This document shows, in pieces, positions 44,801 through 56,098 of a stretch of 64,000 bases of DNA. The notes beneath the pieces are model-generated. The model was given only the letters and a program-made list of their open reading frames with translations. It was not told the origin of the DNA and did not search any database. How positions within the stretch are numbered: the stretch's first letter is position 1; each line of letters starts with the position of its first letter. Source of the stretch: Trichostrongylus colubriformis (lineage: Eukaryota > Nematoda > Chromadorea > Rhabditida > Trichostrongylidae); assembly GCA_963978905.1 (NCBI GenBank), contig OZ022260.1:41662259-41726258 (forward strand), in the 5' to 3' direction. Both the position numbers and the translations under genes were made by a program.

Positions 44801-45966
44801 TTCTCCATGGCGGTCCACGATGGACACCAGACAGTCCTCGGAGCTTAAGAATTTGGTCTTCTTGACGTTTACTCGTGAGCCGTTCTCTGCCAGCCTTGCC
44901 TGCCATCTCTGCACCTTCGCCTGAAGTTCTTCTTTGGTATCCGCTATCAGGGCAATGTCGTCAGCGTAGAGAATTGTCTCAGTGGTCCCTCCATAAGGTC
45001 TTTCACCATGCCATCCAGGGTGAGCAGGAAGAGGAACGCGCTCAGAGCTGAGTCTTGGTGTACCCCAACCGAGATCCCTATTTCTGCCGTCAGTCCCTGC
45101 GGGGTGCGTATGACCGCCTTAGCCCCATCGTGCATGTCACGGTACTTTTCCATCACTTGTCTAAGGATGAAGATGGCATCCGTGGTGGAGCGCTCAGGCA
45201 TGAACCCGAATTGCTCCTGAGATATGGTGACCAGCTCCCTCAGCCTCAAGTCAATCAGCCGCTCGTACAGCTTCATGGTATGAGCCGTCAACTTTATTCC
45301 ACGGTAGTTGGAGCACTCCATTGCGTCCCCCTTCTGCTTGAATATGGGAACGATGGTACTAGTCCTCCACGCAACCGGAATTTTTCCTCTGGCCGTCACC
45401 ATGTTCAGGAAGCGTGTAAGCCACTTCACTCCGTACTCTCCCAATGCCTTCCATGCCTCTATTGGCACCCCATCTGGACCAGCGGCCTTTCCATTCTTCA
45501 TTTTTCTCAGTACCTGTCGAGTTTCTCCCGCTGTCCAAGGAAGGATGGGGCCAGCCGTAGCCTCCTTCTGTTGGCCTTCCTCACGAGGGAACCCTTCGTT
45601 CAAATCCCATCGAAGTACTCCACAAGTACCACAAGTAAACTAGTTGTTCAGAAATAAATAACGAGAGTACCGACCTGTAATGCAGCGGTGACATAGGAAG
45701 CGACACTTGCATGAAGTAGCTCACAGCAAGCCGTTGGATGAAATGGTGGGCAACTAGGAGTCTTCTGAAAGATGAGAATAAAAAAATCAACGAAAAAATG
45801 GAAAATAGAAATAATAGATATAGAGTAATAGGAAAATCACCTCACTAGCGATTAGTACCATAGCCCACACAGCTAGACAGCAGAAGGTAAACTTCTTTCT
45901 CTAAATTATCTCGATAAATGTAAAGAATAAGCCAGCAAAATAATCGCTTCGGTACACGCCATGCAT
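38831..45966 (-). CDS. Multi-pass membrane protein (about four TM segments), apparent frameshift
   Basis: Exons on the minus strand: 45841-45900, 45675-45764, 40943-41074, 40270-40454, 39573-39745 and 38831-38926. All have GT..AG borders. A possible 9-bp first exon lies at 45958-45966 (MHG). After a basic RKKFTFCC start come a hydrophobic segment, a Cys-rich stretch (CPPFHPTACCELL) and hydrophobic stretches LQLFVLTLMGLTYYVL, VACVGTLYAIGAILAIVGV, IIAISIVVIMAIGAINF and WMYLGAFSLHITVAF. The charged cytosolic tail is Lys/Glu/Ser-rich and ends EKPKDQ. In exon 40270-40454 a run of eight T on the coding strand puts the last part out of frame. With seven T, the exon ends in exactly the phase needed by the next one. 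It resembles nematode tetraspan proteins, but no named family was confirmed. Confidence 0.7.
41140..41404. other. Exon-like hydrophobic segment in an intron of the membrane-protein gene
   Basis: The minus strand of 41225-41330 reads FLADFIAIAIGALANEHKIH and then KAATIAPIAHK, reminiscent of the IAISIVV and IGAILA segments of the neighbouring exons. There is no donor in a compatible phase. It may be a decayed duplicate exon, or chance. Confidence 0.25.
41405..41815. mobile_element. Dispersed TIR MITE, copy C
   Basis: It shares TATTTGCCTAATAAGGGCGC at the left and the inverse, followed by AAATACAACATAAATATATG and CCGTGGACGATTCC, at the right, with copies A and B. The centre again carries inverted GC-rich blocks (CGTCGTCCGC / GCGGACGATG). 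It is in the intron between exons 45675-45764 and 40943-41074. Confidence 0.8.
41816..44145. other. Intron sequence, no gene recognised
   Basis: Short open frames occur on both strands at 43407-43802, but none has a recognisable domain. An exon-like plus-strand stretch (attccag before 43089, GTAAGT at 43133) is isolated. Nothing else is supported. Confidence 0.35.
44146..45645 (-). mobile_element. RTE-type non-LTR retrotransposon, 5'-truncated
   Basis: The body is 44161-45630 on the minus strand. The 15-bp duplication ACAAGTAAACTAGTT flanks it (44146-44160 and 45631-45645). The 3' end is a TTC/GAA microsatellite at about 44158-44192, as often seen at RTE-type 3' ends. It carries reverse transcriptase but no endonuclease, so it is truncated. 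It inserted in an intron of the membrane-protein gene, in the same orientation. Confidence 0.9.
44201..45603 (-). pseudogene. Reverse transcriptase pseudogene (RTE type)
   Basis: The first part (45603-44947) shows GPDGVPIEAWKALGEYG, NYRGIKLT, EQFGFMPERSTTDAIF and, after a gap, GISVGVHQDSALSAFLFLL. The YADDIALI active-site box is present around 44945-44975, but in the next frame, so a frameshift precedes it. The second part (to 44201) has RVQDFRYLGS, GSECWPITKN, LRWYGHVLRR and RPRGAPKKRW, all typical of the RTE thumb and C-terminal region. The sequence LRQVMEKYRD is followed directly by MHDGAKAV, so the segment that normally holds the first catalytic Asp (motif A) is missing. The copy is inactive. 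Confidence 0.88.
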
Positions 45967-46800
45967 CTGAGCTTTCACTCAGAAATATGAGGCACTTCAA
46001 TGCTTATGTGGTATGTACATGAATTCGTAGAAACTGGCCGTGGCCGATTTTCGTCCTTTCAGTTTCTCACCAATGAGAATTAAAACATTAGGATTGCGAT
46101 TCTACGGCAGGGTTGGATCCGATTTCTTTTCAGGTATCTTACGGCTTGGACGCTAAACCACCTTGGCAATTTCTCTAACTTCGCTTTCCGCATCTTGCTG
46201 CTTAGTTATAGGCTTTAGAGTCGACTTATTCTCAACTCCCCTCATTTCAATGCTCTCCACCTTTTCGTCTTTTATGATGTGCTTTTTATTTTTATCCCTT
46301 TTCTCTTTCACATTTACTTTCATCTTTAGGGAGATTCCCAGTTGCCTACCATTCTATATAACAGGTCACATTACCACTTTTATTCAACTGCTTCGTTTTT
46401 TCCATTTTGCTTATAGAAATACAGTCTTCCCGAGTCAATAATGACAAAGCGCAAGACGTAGCACATTCAGCATTCGCTAAAATACTAGCAGGACTTCAAC
46501 CGTTATTGGTGGAACGAAGAGGAAATTATATCACACCTCCCCGTCTGTCAAGTGGAGTAACCTGAACTGCTTCAAAGGCACCGTCCGGGATAAGGAGAAA
46601 GTGATAAATGGGAAGACATGTTCCCTGAAATTAAACATTCCAGTTCAGGAGAGGTGGCGTGTAGCAAAACTCGCACTGTTAAGCGCGGCATGGGGTCTTG
46701 TCACCATCCCGCAGCTCGGCATGTCGTTCTGCAGTTCATCAGCAGGGCGATATGCCGGCGAGGGGGGAACTACGTTCTCGGCCTGTTCACTTATTAGCCC

Positions 46801-46873
46801 CATAGCTTCATAATAATCTCCAGTAAATCTACAATTCTACAGCTTCATAATAATCTCCAGTAAATCTACAATT
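46801..46873. repeat. Tandem duplication, two units of about 36 bp
   Basis: AGCTTCATAATAATCTCCAG with its neighbour AAATCTACAATT occurs twice in succession. Confidence 0.85.
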
Positions 46874-48019
46874 TGCCAAATTGAACCCTTCTGGTGTTTT
46901 CAGTGCTCATCCAACAGACACGATAAAAATTTCACCGTTTCCTTGCAGCATGGACTACGCCTTTAAGCACACAGATTTCGAGAAGGAATTGATAGAAACG
47001 AAAGGCCAAAGTGCGGAAAACAGGAGAATCCCGAAAAGGAAGAAGTGGTACTGTGATTTCAGAATGCTTTTCATAATTATAGGAACTGCTGAGAATGGAC
47101 TTTCGCTGTAGGAGTGGATGAGGGTGTTGCCGTGTTCACGTGTGCCAGAGCCGCTTATTCGATAGGATCAAAGAGAGCTTTTGAGAGAAATGCTGACATT
47201 AACATCACCTTGTGTTATTAGATGCGCTCAGATACATTCGAATATCTTAACGACAGAAGAGAAGAAGTGAAAACGCATCCATGGGTTGGGGAGGGATTAT
47301 ATTACGAACAAATTAGTCATACATATCTTAAAAGACATTGTTAGGGGTGATTTTACAGATTGTGGGAATTTCTAATTGTGGATTATAACAGTGGAGATGA
47401 CCAGTAATGCGATAGTAGAGACGAAACGGAATGAAACGGTCAAAAATCTGAGAATTGGGGACCCGAAACCCTTTTTCCCACGTCTTCCCTTTTGTCTCCT
47501 TCCATCAATAGCCGGTGGGGTAGACGCGGACGGGCGAAGGGCGAGTTCACCCACGCCTCCCTTTTGCCCCTCTGAATCACTAGTCTGTAGGGGTAGATGC
47601 AGACGGGAGGGGGGCGAGGCAGCCAGTCGCAAACGTTGCTCCGCCCTCGCAGCAACTCGACAGCCCGATGAGAAGAAGCGTGACGGGCAGCGCTGGATCG
47701 CGATAGAGACCACTTTTTCAGTGGTATTTTTGCCACAGACTATCTCTTCTTCACTAGGATGACCATTCACAAAGAGTGCGCCTTCACGGTCCTCAACTTT
47801 TCCTCATCCGTGGCGGTGCACCTTAAACTATGTTGATCATCTAACAAATGATAGTGAGAAAATGTGATAGACAGTGAGCACAAAATATGGCGCTGCGTAT
47901 ACAACTTTCACTTCCATTAGTAAATGTGTGTAAATGTGCAACCCTGCTGCGGACTGAGTTGCCTAATAAAATCAAAACAAGTAACCCGCTGTAGCAACCA
48001 GGTATATTTGTTTTTGCTT

Positions 48020-48097
48020 GATTTAACAAATTATTCATGGAATTTTCCACTTGTCCGGATTAAATAAATTATTTATGGAATTTTCCACTTGTCCGAT
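48020..48097. repeat. Tandem duplication, two units of about 39 bp
   Basis: 'AAATTATT.ATGGAATTTTCC' followed by ACTTGTCC occurs twice in succession. Confidence 0.8.
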
Positions 48098-48760
48098 TAG
48101 ATACTTGAATAATTACTTGGTCGCTGAACAGCCATCACTTGCCGGTAATGGATACACTAGTTTTTTCCATAGGCATGGTAAAGCAGATAATATTGCAGTA
48201 ATGCATACTTATTATAACAACACGTGGTAAACATACTCACACATAAACAGGGGTCCCAGAATATTTAGCCGTGCAGCACAGCAATTATTTCAGATCGGTC
48301 CAGTATATTTATTTTTTATTTACTACTTGGACATTTGTTCATTTATTTATATTCATATCGAATATATTCATATGTTATATTGTTCACATATCGCACACAT
48401 GTATTTATATCTTAACACTTATTTGCTTTTATTTACGCATTATTTTTCCTTGAATTTACAATTAGTAGTCAGTTGTCCACGGTGATGGCAGCTCTTATCG
48501 TCAGATGCAGATGCTACTATAGGTGTTATTTAATTATATTAAGAGTGCTGCTCGTAACCAAACCGCACACTGGTTCTGTATTTATTTATTTACTTATTTA
48601 TTCAAGGGTGCTGTGACGTGCCATCCTAAAACTCAGAGCTATAGATGGGACTGAAGCAGGCAAGAGAAAAAGGAGCATTACTAATCTACTAAACAAGAAA
48701 TATTTGTATTTTAGGAAAACTAACTAATTCTCTTGAAACAGAATTATCATAACCTATATA

Positions 48761-50136
48761 TTGGGTTGGGGAATAAGTCCTTGCGGTTTTTTTCAAACTC
48801 GTTTTTCACATTGTTTCCTTTATCTTTCGACAAAGCTTAAACATGTTTTCGATAGAGCTTTTTTTGCTCTATAAAATGATACTATCTGTTTTTCGATTCC
48901 TTTGACTACCTAGTATTTATGAGGTTTGGAAATGAAGTAAGCTGAAGGCAAAAAATTGGCACTTGCGCACCTCATCTTTCTCGTCTGCCATCGAGAACAA
49001 AAAATGAATGTGTATACGTTTCGATAGAGCTTTTCCAGCTCTACAAAATGGTACTACTCTTTGTTCAAATCGTTCAAGTTTCTGCTGTTTTTAAGACTTA
49101 CAAATGCAGTACTAGCAAAAGTGTGCTTTTTCGTTATCTCCTTTTCCTCGCCTACCATTGGGATTTGAGAAGGTGTGCATATATGCATTCGATAGAGCTT
49201 TCTTTGCTCTACAAGTTGATACCACCCTTCTTTTGTATCCTCTCATATTTTAGCATGTAAGGATAAGCTTCCACCTGTTTTTCAACTCAAAATTGCATAA
49301 TGAACATGATTTTTTTGCAGAGTGTTATGTATCATTCGATAGAGCTCTTTTCGCTCTACAAGATAATATTTACGGTTTTTGTTCAAATAATTTTTTGACA
49401 GTTTTTAGATCATTTAAAAGTCGACGAAATCGAGCATTTTCGTCACATGGTGTCAAAAATACTCGATTTCGTCGACTTTTAAATGATCTAAAAACTGTCA
49501 AAAAATTATATAAACAAAAACCGTAGAAAGTTTTTTGTAGAGCGAAAAGAGCTCTATCGAATGATATAAAACACTCTGCCAAAAAAATCATATTCATTAT
49601 GCAATTTTAAATTGAAAAACAGGTGGAAGGTTATCCCTACATGCCAAAACATGAGAGGACACAAAAGAGGAGTGGTATCATTTTGTAGAGCAAAGAAAGC
49701 TCTATCGAATGCACATATGCAAACCTTCTCAAATCCCAATGGTAGGCGAGGAAGAGAAGATAACGAAAGTGCACACTTTCGCGAGTACTGCATTTCTGAA
49801 TCTTAAAAACAGCAAAAAGTTGAGCGATTTGGATAATTAGTGGTACCATTCTGTAGAGCTGAAAAAGCTCTATCAAAACATATGCACATACATTTTTTGT
49901 TCTCAATGGCAGACGAGAAAAATGAGGTGCGCAAGTGCCAATTTTTTGCCTTCAGCTTACTCCATTTCCAAACCTCATAAATACTAGGTAGTCGAAGGAA
50001 TCGAAAAACAGATAGTATCATTTTATAGAGCAAAAAAAGTTTTATCGAAAACATGTATAAGCTTTGTCGAAAGATAAAGGAAACAATGTGAGAAATGAGG
50101 TTGAAAAAAACCGCAAGGACTTATTCCCCAACCCAA
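48761..50136. mobile_element. Giant palindromic element with mariner-like ends and nested hairpins
   Basis: The ends are TTGGGTTGGGGAATAAGTCC and its exact inverse, with TA on both sides. The 1,376-bp element is an inverted repeat over nearly its whole length: arms of about 680 bp with a centre near 49450. Within each arm a motif of the type CGATAGAGCTTTNTTTGCTCTA recurs about every 150-170 bp (starts at about 48851, 49023, 49191 and 49338, and inverted near 49552, 49699, 49867 and 50040). Each copy is itself a small hairpin, usually followed by AAAATGATAC. In one frame the units read FDRAFxALQN repeatedly, but no transposase is recognisable. The TTGGGTTGG ends and TA target fit mariner-type mobilisation. 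Confidence 0.9.
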
Positions 50137-52026
50137 TATTACCATAAATACTACACAAGAGTGATTTTCGTAGCAACTGAATTTGAGATTTCAAAACACT
50201 CCTACTCTCAAAATCTGATTGTCGATAGAGCAGCATTTCGAACACAATGGCATTATAAAAGAAGAAGGTGGCATGGAGTATCCACAGTACTGAACCAATG
50301 CACCACTTTGTACTTGCGAGAGGTGCGCCTTTTACCACTGCACCATGCAGCTATGCATCCAGATCATCAGTAATACTCATAGAGGAACACCTCATAGAGT
50401 CACAATAAATACGAAAGAGATAACACAAGGAATAATAGACATAATTTTTATTTAGATTTTATCTATTTTTTATTTAGAAGATGCATTGGAATGTTTAGGA
50501 CATAATCAGTGAAGTTAATAGCTTTCAAACGTATTATTTTATTTGAGTTTGTAGTGAATGTTAGTGGGAATCTGATCGATATCTGTGGTCTTGGAGACGG
50601 AAGACTACTTCACCGGGTCGTAATTATCTCGGTCGATGGGCCCACATTCATTTGGGAGGATTTTTCTGGGAATAGCGAATTGTTGTAAAGATAGGTGCAA
50701 TGTACTCATGTACAATGTACATATAGTCAAAAAGAAAAGAGAATAAAGCTAGTTAGGCAACTGGCAACTGCGTGACGACTGAACTAAACGATATCGATCG
50801 ATTCGATTCAGAGACCATTTGACCCGAATTCTCCAGCCAACAGCCAGCCAGCCCATGATGAGTGCATTCGCGTCATGGTCAATCGATAGCAACCATGAAA
50901 ATGGCTGGATTTATAGTCTCGGGTACAGGTGACAAGTGGCTTGACGTTCAGCTGATAATCGACCCACCGGGCTGCAGATCCAGGCAGGTGACCGAGGGCC
51001 GCTTCTGAAAGCTTGAAAATCCCTCTGAAGGCTTCAAGGAGCTCGTCCTTGATAAAAAAATGCCAGTAATAATATTTTAATTCTTCTGGAATTCTCTTTC
51101 TTACAGTAGGCGTGTTTGTCTTACTGCCTTGCTCTCTCCAAGTAACTTATTATTTCGCGTACAGGTAGTCATTCAGTTGCTGTATGTTCTTTTACGAACA
51201 CGGATAATGAGAAATAGCCTCACTAAAGGGAACCAGTTCCCTCGCATGTTTCCTGCAGCACGTAACCTGCACCTTTATTATCCTACTCTTTAGTTATTAT
51301 TATTTGGATTGCAGAAATTCTTTCATAAGTTGGTCTGGATACTGAACTTTTTTCGCTCCTCTGATGAGACTTCTGGGTAACACTCGTTGAGGAATGAGGC
51401 TGCTCATTGGGTCGGTTAGGGGAAGGGCCCGATTACGGGCCTTAAGTCAGCTGTCTTCATAGACTGGGTGTCAGGGCTGGCACAGAGTCTGACTCCAGTG
51501 ATGCTTTATCACAACTGAGACGTGGCAGTAACTCGATGCCATAGCAGCTACTAGGAATTAGATCCAGGAGGTGTACGATTGCTAGCGGCGCCTCTTGCCG
51601 CTGAACTGTTTGATCTGCTGTAGCTTTGGAAAGAAGTCAAAATTCCAAAAAGGATATCTCGTGCCGTCTGATGTAGGCAGCCACCCTGAAATTTCGTTAT
51701 GACCAGTTCTCGCTGCACTCGAGTATTGTACTTCAAAGTTGCTTCTTACGGTCTTCGCTGTACTATCTTTGAGATTATCTCACGGTTCCTGTTTTCGATG
51801 TCAACAAAATAAAGTGCAAAATTGAAAGACAAATGGCGATAATAAATGGCAAAATCAGATAAGAAGCTCAACTCTCTGCATTCAGACATCGATCATTTTC
51901 TTTGAATTCGGTGATATTCTCGCACTTCTTACTGATAATTGCAGCCGATGGTGACTACTACTTATTGTTAGCTCATATATAATGGTCGTATAACTGAAGT
52001 AACTGAGACAAATTCTAAATGCCATT
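50137..52026. other. Unassigned DNA
   Basis: Nothing recognisable was seen. The short minus-strand frame at 51551-51736 has no domain. Confidence 0.35.
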
Positions 52027-52322
52027 GGGTTCTACTGTGAAGTTGCAGGGCGACGATGGTGAAGTGGCAGATGACGCGCTCTCCCACTCTCATGGCACAG
52101 GGATGGAATCCCCTCGATCAACCCTCGCCCATACCAACCAAATCTTCCATCCTTCTGGGTCAAGTGAATTGGTACCAGACACAGACTTGTACTACGATCC
52201 CCGCATATCACTGCATAAGCCACATCGTGTTCACATGCCACCACGATTGCGAGTGGGTTTAGAATGCGTGGCGCATCCCACAAAAGAGAGTGGTTAACGC
52301 CGGAAACTATATCCTTTTATGC
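52027..52322 (+). mobile_element. SINE copy 2 (most complete)
   Basis: It has a tRNA-like head with A box GGTGAAGTGGCAGATGACGC and B box GGGATGGAATCCC. The body contains 'CCATCCTTCTGGGTC', 'TTGGTACCAGACACAGACT', 'GCATAAGCCACAT' and AATGCGTGGCGCATCCCAC. It ends in GCCGGAAACTATATCCTTTT. The order matches copies 1 and 3. Such elements are transcribed by RNA polymerase III and mobilised by LINE enzymes (family knowledge). Confidence 0.75.
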
Positions 52323-53530
52323 TTTGTGGAGATCCCATGCATGTATATGGAGGGGATATTCCTGGCCAAATTGTCCTAATAGACGTATGAGAATTTTCGA
52401 AGCTTATGCTAGTAAAGAGTAGACCTGGACGGGTGTAGGTTGGGACACACGGATTTTGACCTCGGTCTGCAACTCTGAGGGCCTTTGGCCTTGTGATATA
52501 GGTATTAAGATAATTTGTTCATGTAAATCCTAATCTCCGTAGAGTTCAGCTGACGGAACATTGTACTAAGAAAAAGGTGAATTTTTTAAAATGAAAAAAA
52601 ATTGAAATAGAGCCTTTTGTACCAGAAAAGACCCAATTTGTTAAAGCCAAATGTAACACCCACTTTCATTTCGATATTCGTACAATGGTTTACTAGCTTA
52701 TTAAAGAGAAGACTGTTACAAAGAACACGTTAGAGGGATGGGCTTAGTCACCGCGTGACCTGCCGGTCCTAACCGTCCGTGTGTCCCAACCGCCACTCGA
52801 CCTGGACTGAGGCTCTTAGGCTATGTTCATAATTTACGACAAACGCGCATTTTTGCTGAAAATGTTTCGCATTAGAAGCAAAAACGTATCCAAGCCGCCC
52901 AAGCCATGCTCCGTGACCAAGTGTTGAACGTCGCTTTTTTAGGATTTGTTGTATATGCTGTGCTGATGACGGCATAGATAGCCTAATGACTACAAGCATA
53001 GCCACCGTCACTTTCTGCAGTAACCATTAAATAAAATGAAGGAGAATAGAATAGGTTTCGTTTTTGTTCAGGTTTTCAGCTTTCGTGTGCCACCGTTTTT
53101 TGAGAGTAATACGCGTTCGTCGAGATGTATGACAGTATGACTGTCGCCTCGCGACTTTTACCACGGTGGAGAAGCGATTTCGAATAGTGAACATAAAGCG
53201 ATTATGAAAAAAGCAAACCTCTTATCCGACTTTTTCTTATTTGTACTAATTCACCCGTGAAGAACTTTGTTTCATCCGGAAACGCTAATTTGAATTTTTA
53301 AATTGATCATAAAAGCATCGATATCAAAATGTTCGTTACGGCAGTGACCCACCATACCAGCATGGAGCCTTTTTGCAATGGAGCCTCGGTCCGCTGGATT
53401 GTGAAACGCCTGTAGTTGATCACCAACCCAAATCATAGTTTATTCCGGCGTTCCGACAGAATAGGTAGTCACTGGTAGACAGCAGGACACCGAGAGGCAA
53501 CTTTCGAACTATACATACGACTCATACATA
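52323..53530. other. Unassigned DNA
   Basis: No gene or repeat family was recognised between SINE copy 2 and the Tc1-type MITE. Confidence 0.35.
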
Positions 53531-54060
53531 CAGTAGCGCTCAAAATTCTTCGGCCAAACATTTTTTTGTCATAACTTTTTTCCTACTTGACCAAATTCGA
53601 CAAAATTTTAATATGTGGTGCCTGAACCTACGGCCAACATTTCCTTCTACCCTACGGCCAACATTTCCTTCTACTTGATGCCGCTTGACACTTTTCATGG
53701 TTTTTTACAAGAATTTACTACAAGACCACCGAAAAAAGTAAAAGGCTTGGTCAAGAAAAACGGTTTTCTTTACAAAAACAAAAATATCAAGCCTCAGAGA
53801 ATGTTAATATTTTGTAGAAAGACCACGACTTTTGATGACAGCGGCACAGCGGGACGGCATAGGGATGGCACTCTAAAAACAAAAAAAATTGCATTCAACC
53901 ACGTAACTTACACCGTTGAGCGCCAAAATAGTATATTTAGTATGCAGTGTCTACAAGTACAACATACTAAAATTTCTCTTGAATCGGTTCAGTCGCAAAA
54001 AGTTACAAGTGAAAAATCCGAGTGGAAAACCATTTGGCCGAAGACTTTTGAGCGCTACTG
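53531..54060. mobile_element. Tc1-type MITE, 530 bp
   Basis: The ends CAGTAGCGCTCAAAATTCTT and the inverse of 'AAGACTTTTGAGCGCTACTG' pair with TA on both sides (53529-53530 and 54061-54062). The arms remain similar for about 50 bp (TTCGGCCAAA, AACTTTTT). Near the left end 'CCTACGGCCAACATTTCCTT' is duplicated in tandem (53627-53672). No transposase is present. Confidence 0.85.
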
Positions 54061-54062
54061 TA

Positions 54063-55899
54063 TATGCAGTGAGAGCGCGAAAAGTGACTGTGGCGTGGGA
54101 AAAGAAAAAAGGAAGATCTGGCGCGGGAATAGCAAAAAACCGATTGATAGGCATTTCTCCAGTCGTACAGCTGCACCAAACAGAAAAAAAGATCAATGCA
54201 AAGATATCAGTAGATTGTATTCGGATCATTGGTCATCCTTCAAATATTACGTTACTGGCTACCACAAGGGTAACTTTGTGTGTATCAACCACTTGATCAC
54301 TCCTTCATCACAATTTATTTCTGTTGATACATTATCTTCTCTTTTTCTTTGGCTGGAATATACAGAACAAAGTGTGTATAAAGAATACGCACTGAACCGT
54401 CTCTGCATTTGAGAATCTTAACAAAGGTGCGCGAGAGTGGCAGACGTACCAAAATCCATTTTCCAGTTTGAAAATGCTGAACCCTAACATGAGGGATACC
54501 ATTATAGTCGCGATTCGCGCTCTTCTCTGATACGTGATTACTCTTGGCTATGAAACTTTTGTTCTGAAACTCACAGATGAAGTGGAGGGTTCACGACTCC
54601 GTCGCGTCATCGAAAATAGCCTGTGGTGAAATTGGGGCCTAATCTGCGAAAACCTCTGAAATAATGTTAAAGGAGTCGAGAAATGCAGAATAGACAAACC
54701 ATTCCATTCGCAATCAGAGCTTTCTAGTGGTACCATTTTCAAGATATTTGGGGCTTTTTGAAGGATGTTGAAGCAAAAAAAACCGGAAAAACAATGGGGT
54801 TTACGTTTTTTGGCGTGGATTGACCATGAATTAGTAACGGTATTGTATTGTTGCATTCTATAAGTACAGCATATAGATTGTCCTCTGCATGTGTCAAATT
54901 TAGTCAAAAACACTTTCAGACCCAATCGTCCGCTTTTTGGTTAACACCTCGGTGAAACCAAGCTAGTTCCCTATGGACAGTTGACCTTAATCGCGTTTAA
55001 CTCTTTTTTTTTGGCGAGTAATAGTGAGTACAGGTATGAAACCGTATAATACAGTGGCTGTCTGTTCCTGCCCTGTACCGTTTTGATATTGAAAACATCG
55101 CCCATGGTATTCATGATTTATTCTTCCGCAGTTTCTACGTTGAAATTCACACGAAATCTGCAAGAACTGAAAATTATGTTAACTTCTATAAAAGTTCGGA
55201 TGAATGAATATCTAAAATATCGGACAAAAACCTTTTTTTCTTGAAAAATCTGCGGCGAAACTGTATTCGCTTCTTGCTTTATTCAAGTGGAAAAATCGTA
55301 CAAAACGAAAGCAAAGGAAGCATATTTGTTCCGTGCTGCCCTGTTCCTCGTAGTTTTCAACTACTTCTCTCCTCAAGAGGTGCTGGTCACGCATTTGTAC
55401 CACTATACAACTTCTTCCTCTAATATTCGTCCTCCCTCACATCCCGACTAAATGAGCATCGGGCCATGTTGATCGCTGAGTTTTGTTTTTTTTTTCTTTC
55501 CATTTTCTTATTAGACTTGTTCTCCATTAATCATTTTCTATTGAATATATAAAAGCATCCTAATGAGCGCTTGGCCAGTGCATTACACCATGCCTTTGGT
55601 TACCATGTGGAATAGCTGTAGTGATGGATTGTGCTTCTATCTTGTCGTATCTTCTATACACAAGCAATATGTACAGTGTGAAGTATTAAGGAAAGTACTA
55701 GTAATTGCATCCGGGATAAGCCATGCATGTGCCTTTCATTTGGAATTGACTGTGATATTTAGAAAATACGTAATAAGCCCGTGCGCTGCACATATTCAGG
55801 AAAACCGAAAAAAAGAGTATTAATGACTTTCTTACATATCCGTCGTACCTCCAATATTATTGGCGATTGTTGACTAATCGGAAGGGACCCCTTTTATGT
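54063..55899. other. Unassigned DNA
   Basis: No gene was recognised. The longest open frame in the area (to 54412) runs out of the Tc1-type MITE and lacks any domain. Confidence 0.35.
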
Positions 55900-56098
55900 G
55901 TGTGGCCTATACAATGACTTGCGGTGGCCTAGCGATGTACAAGTCAGTGTTTTTATCTTCCCAGACGAGTCTGATACCTAGTTGCCGACCCCTGAGGGAT
56001 GGAAAGGTTGGTTGACCTGGACGGGCATTGATGCGGGATTTGATCCCCGCTCCTTGGGAGTGGGATGTGCGCCACCTGTCACTACACCACCTCAGCCC
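55900..56098 (-). mobile_element. SINE copy 3 (3'-truncated)
   Basis: Read on the minus strand it starts GGGCTGAGGTGGTGTAGTGA (A box) and has B box GGGGATCAAATCCCGC. It continues CCATCCCTCAGGGGTCGG, CAGACTCGTCTGG and GCAAGTCATTGTATAGGCC, as in copy 1. The tail module with CTTTATCC is absent. Confidence 0.75.

Larger units (their letters stand above)
45967..48760. other. Unassigned region upstream of the membrane-protein gene
   Basis: It holds a tandem duplication at 46801-46873 and another at 48020-48097. Opposed open frames at 47372-47770 have no recognisable domain and are probably shadows of GC-rich DNA. No promoter element is identifiable. Confidence 0.4.

Noticed and set aside
44217..45657. 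Plus-strand open frames of 70-200 codons
   Set aside because: They are antisense shadows of the minus-strand reverse transcriptase.
47372..47770. Opposed open frames of about 130 codons
   Set aside because: Both strands are open because of GC-rich composition; there are no splice-consistent partners or domains.
49293..50338. Many opposed open frames of 60-98 codons with repeated FDRAFxALQN
   Set aside because: They follow from the palindrome's repeated unit on both strands; no transposase motif is present.
53615..54412. Long plus-strand open frame (265 codons)
   Set aside because: It begins inside and runs out of the Tc1-type MITE, has duplicated repeat text at its start and no domain. It is an accident of AT-rich repeat DNA.
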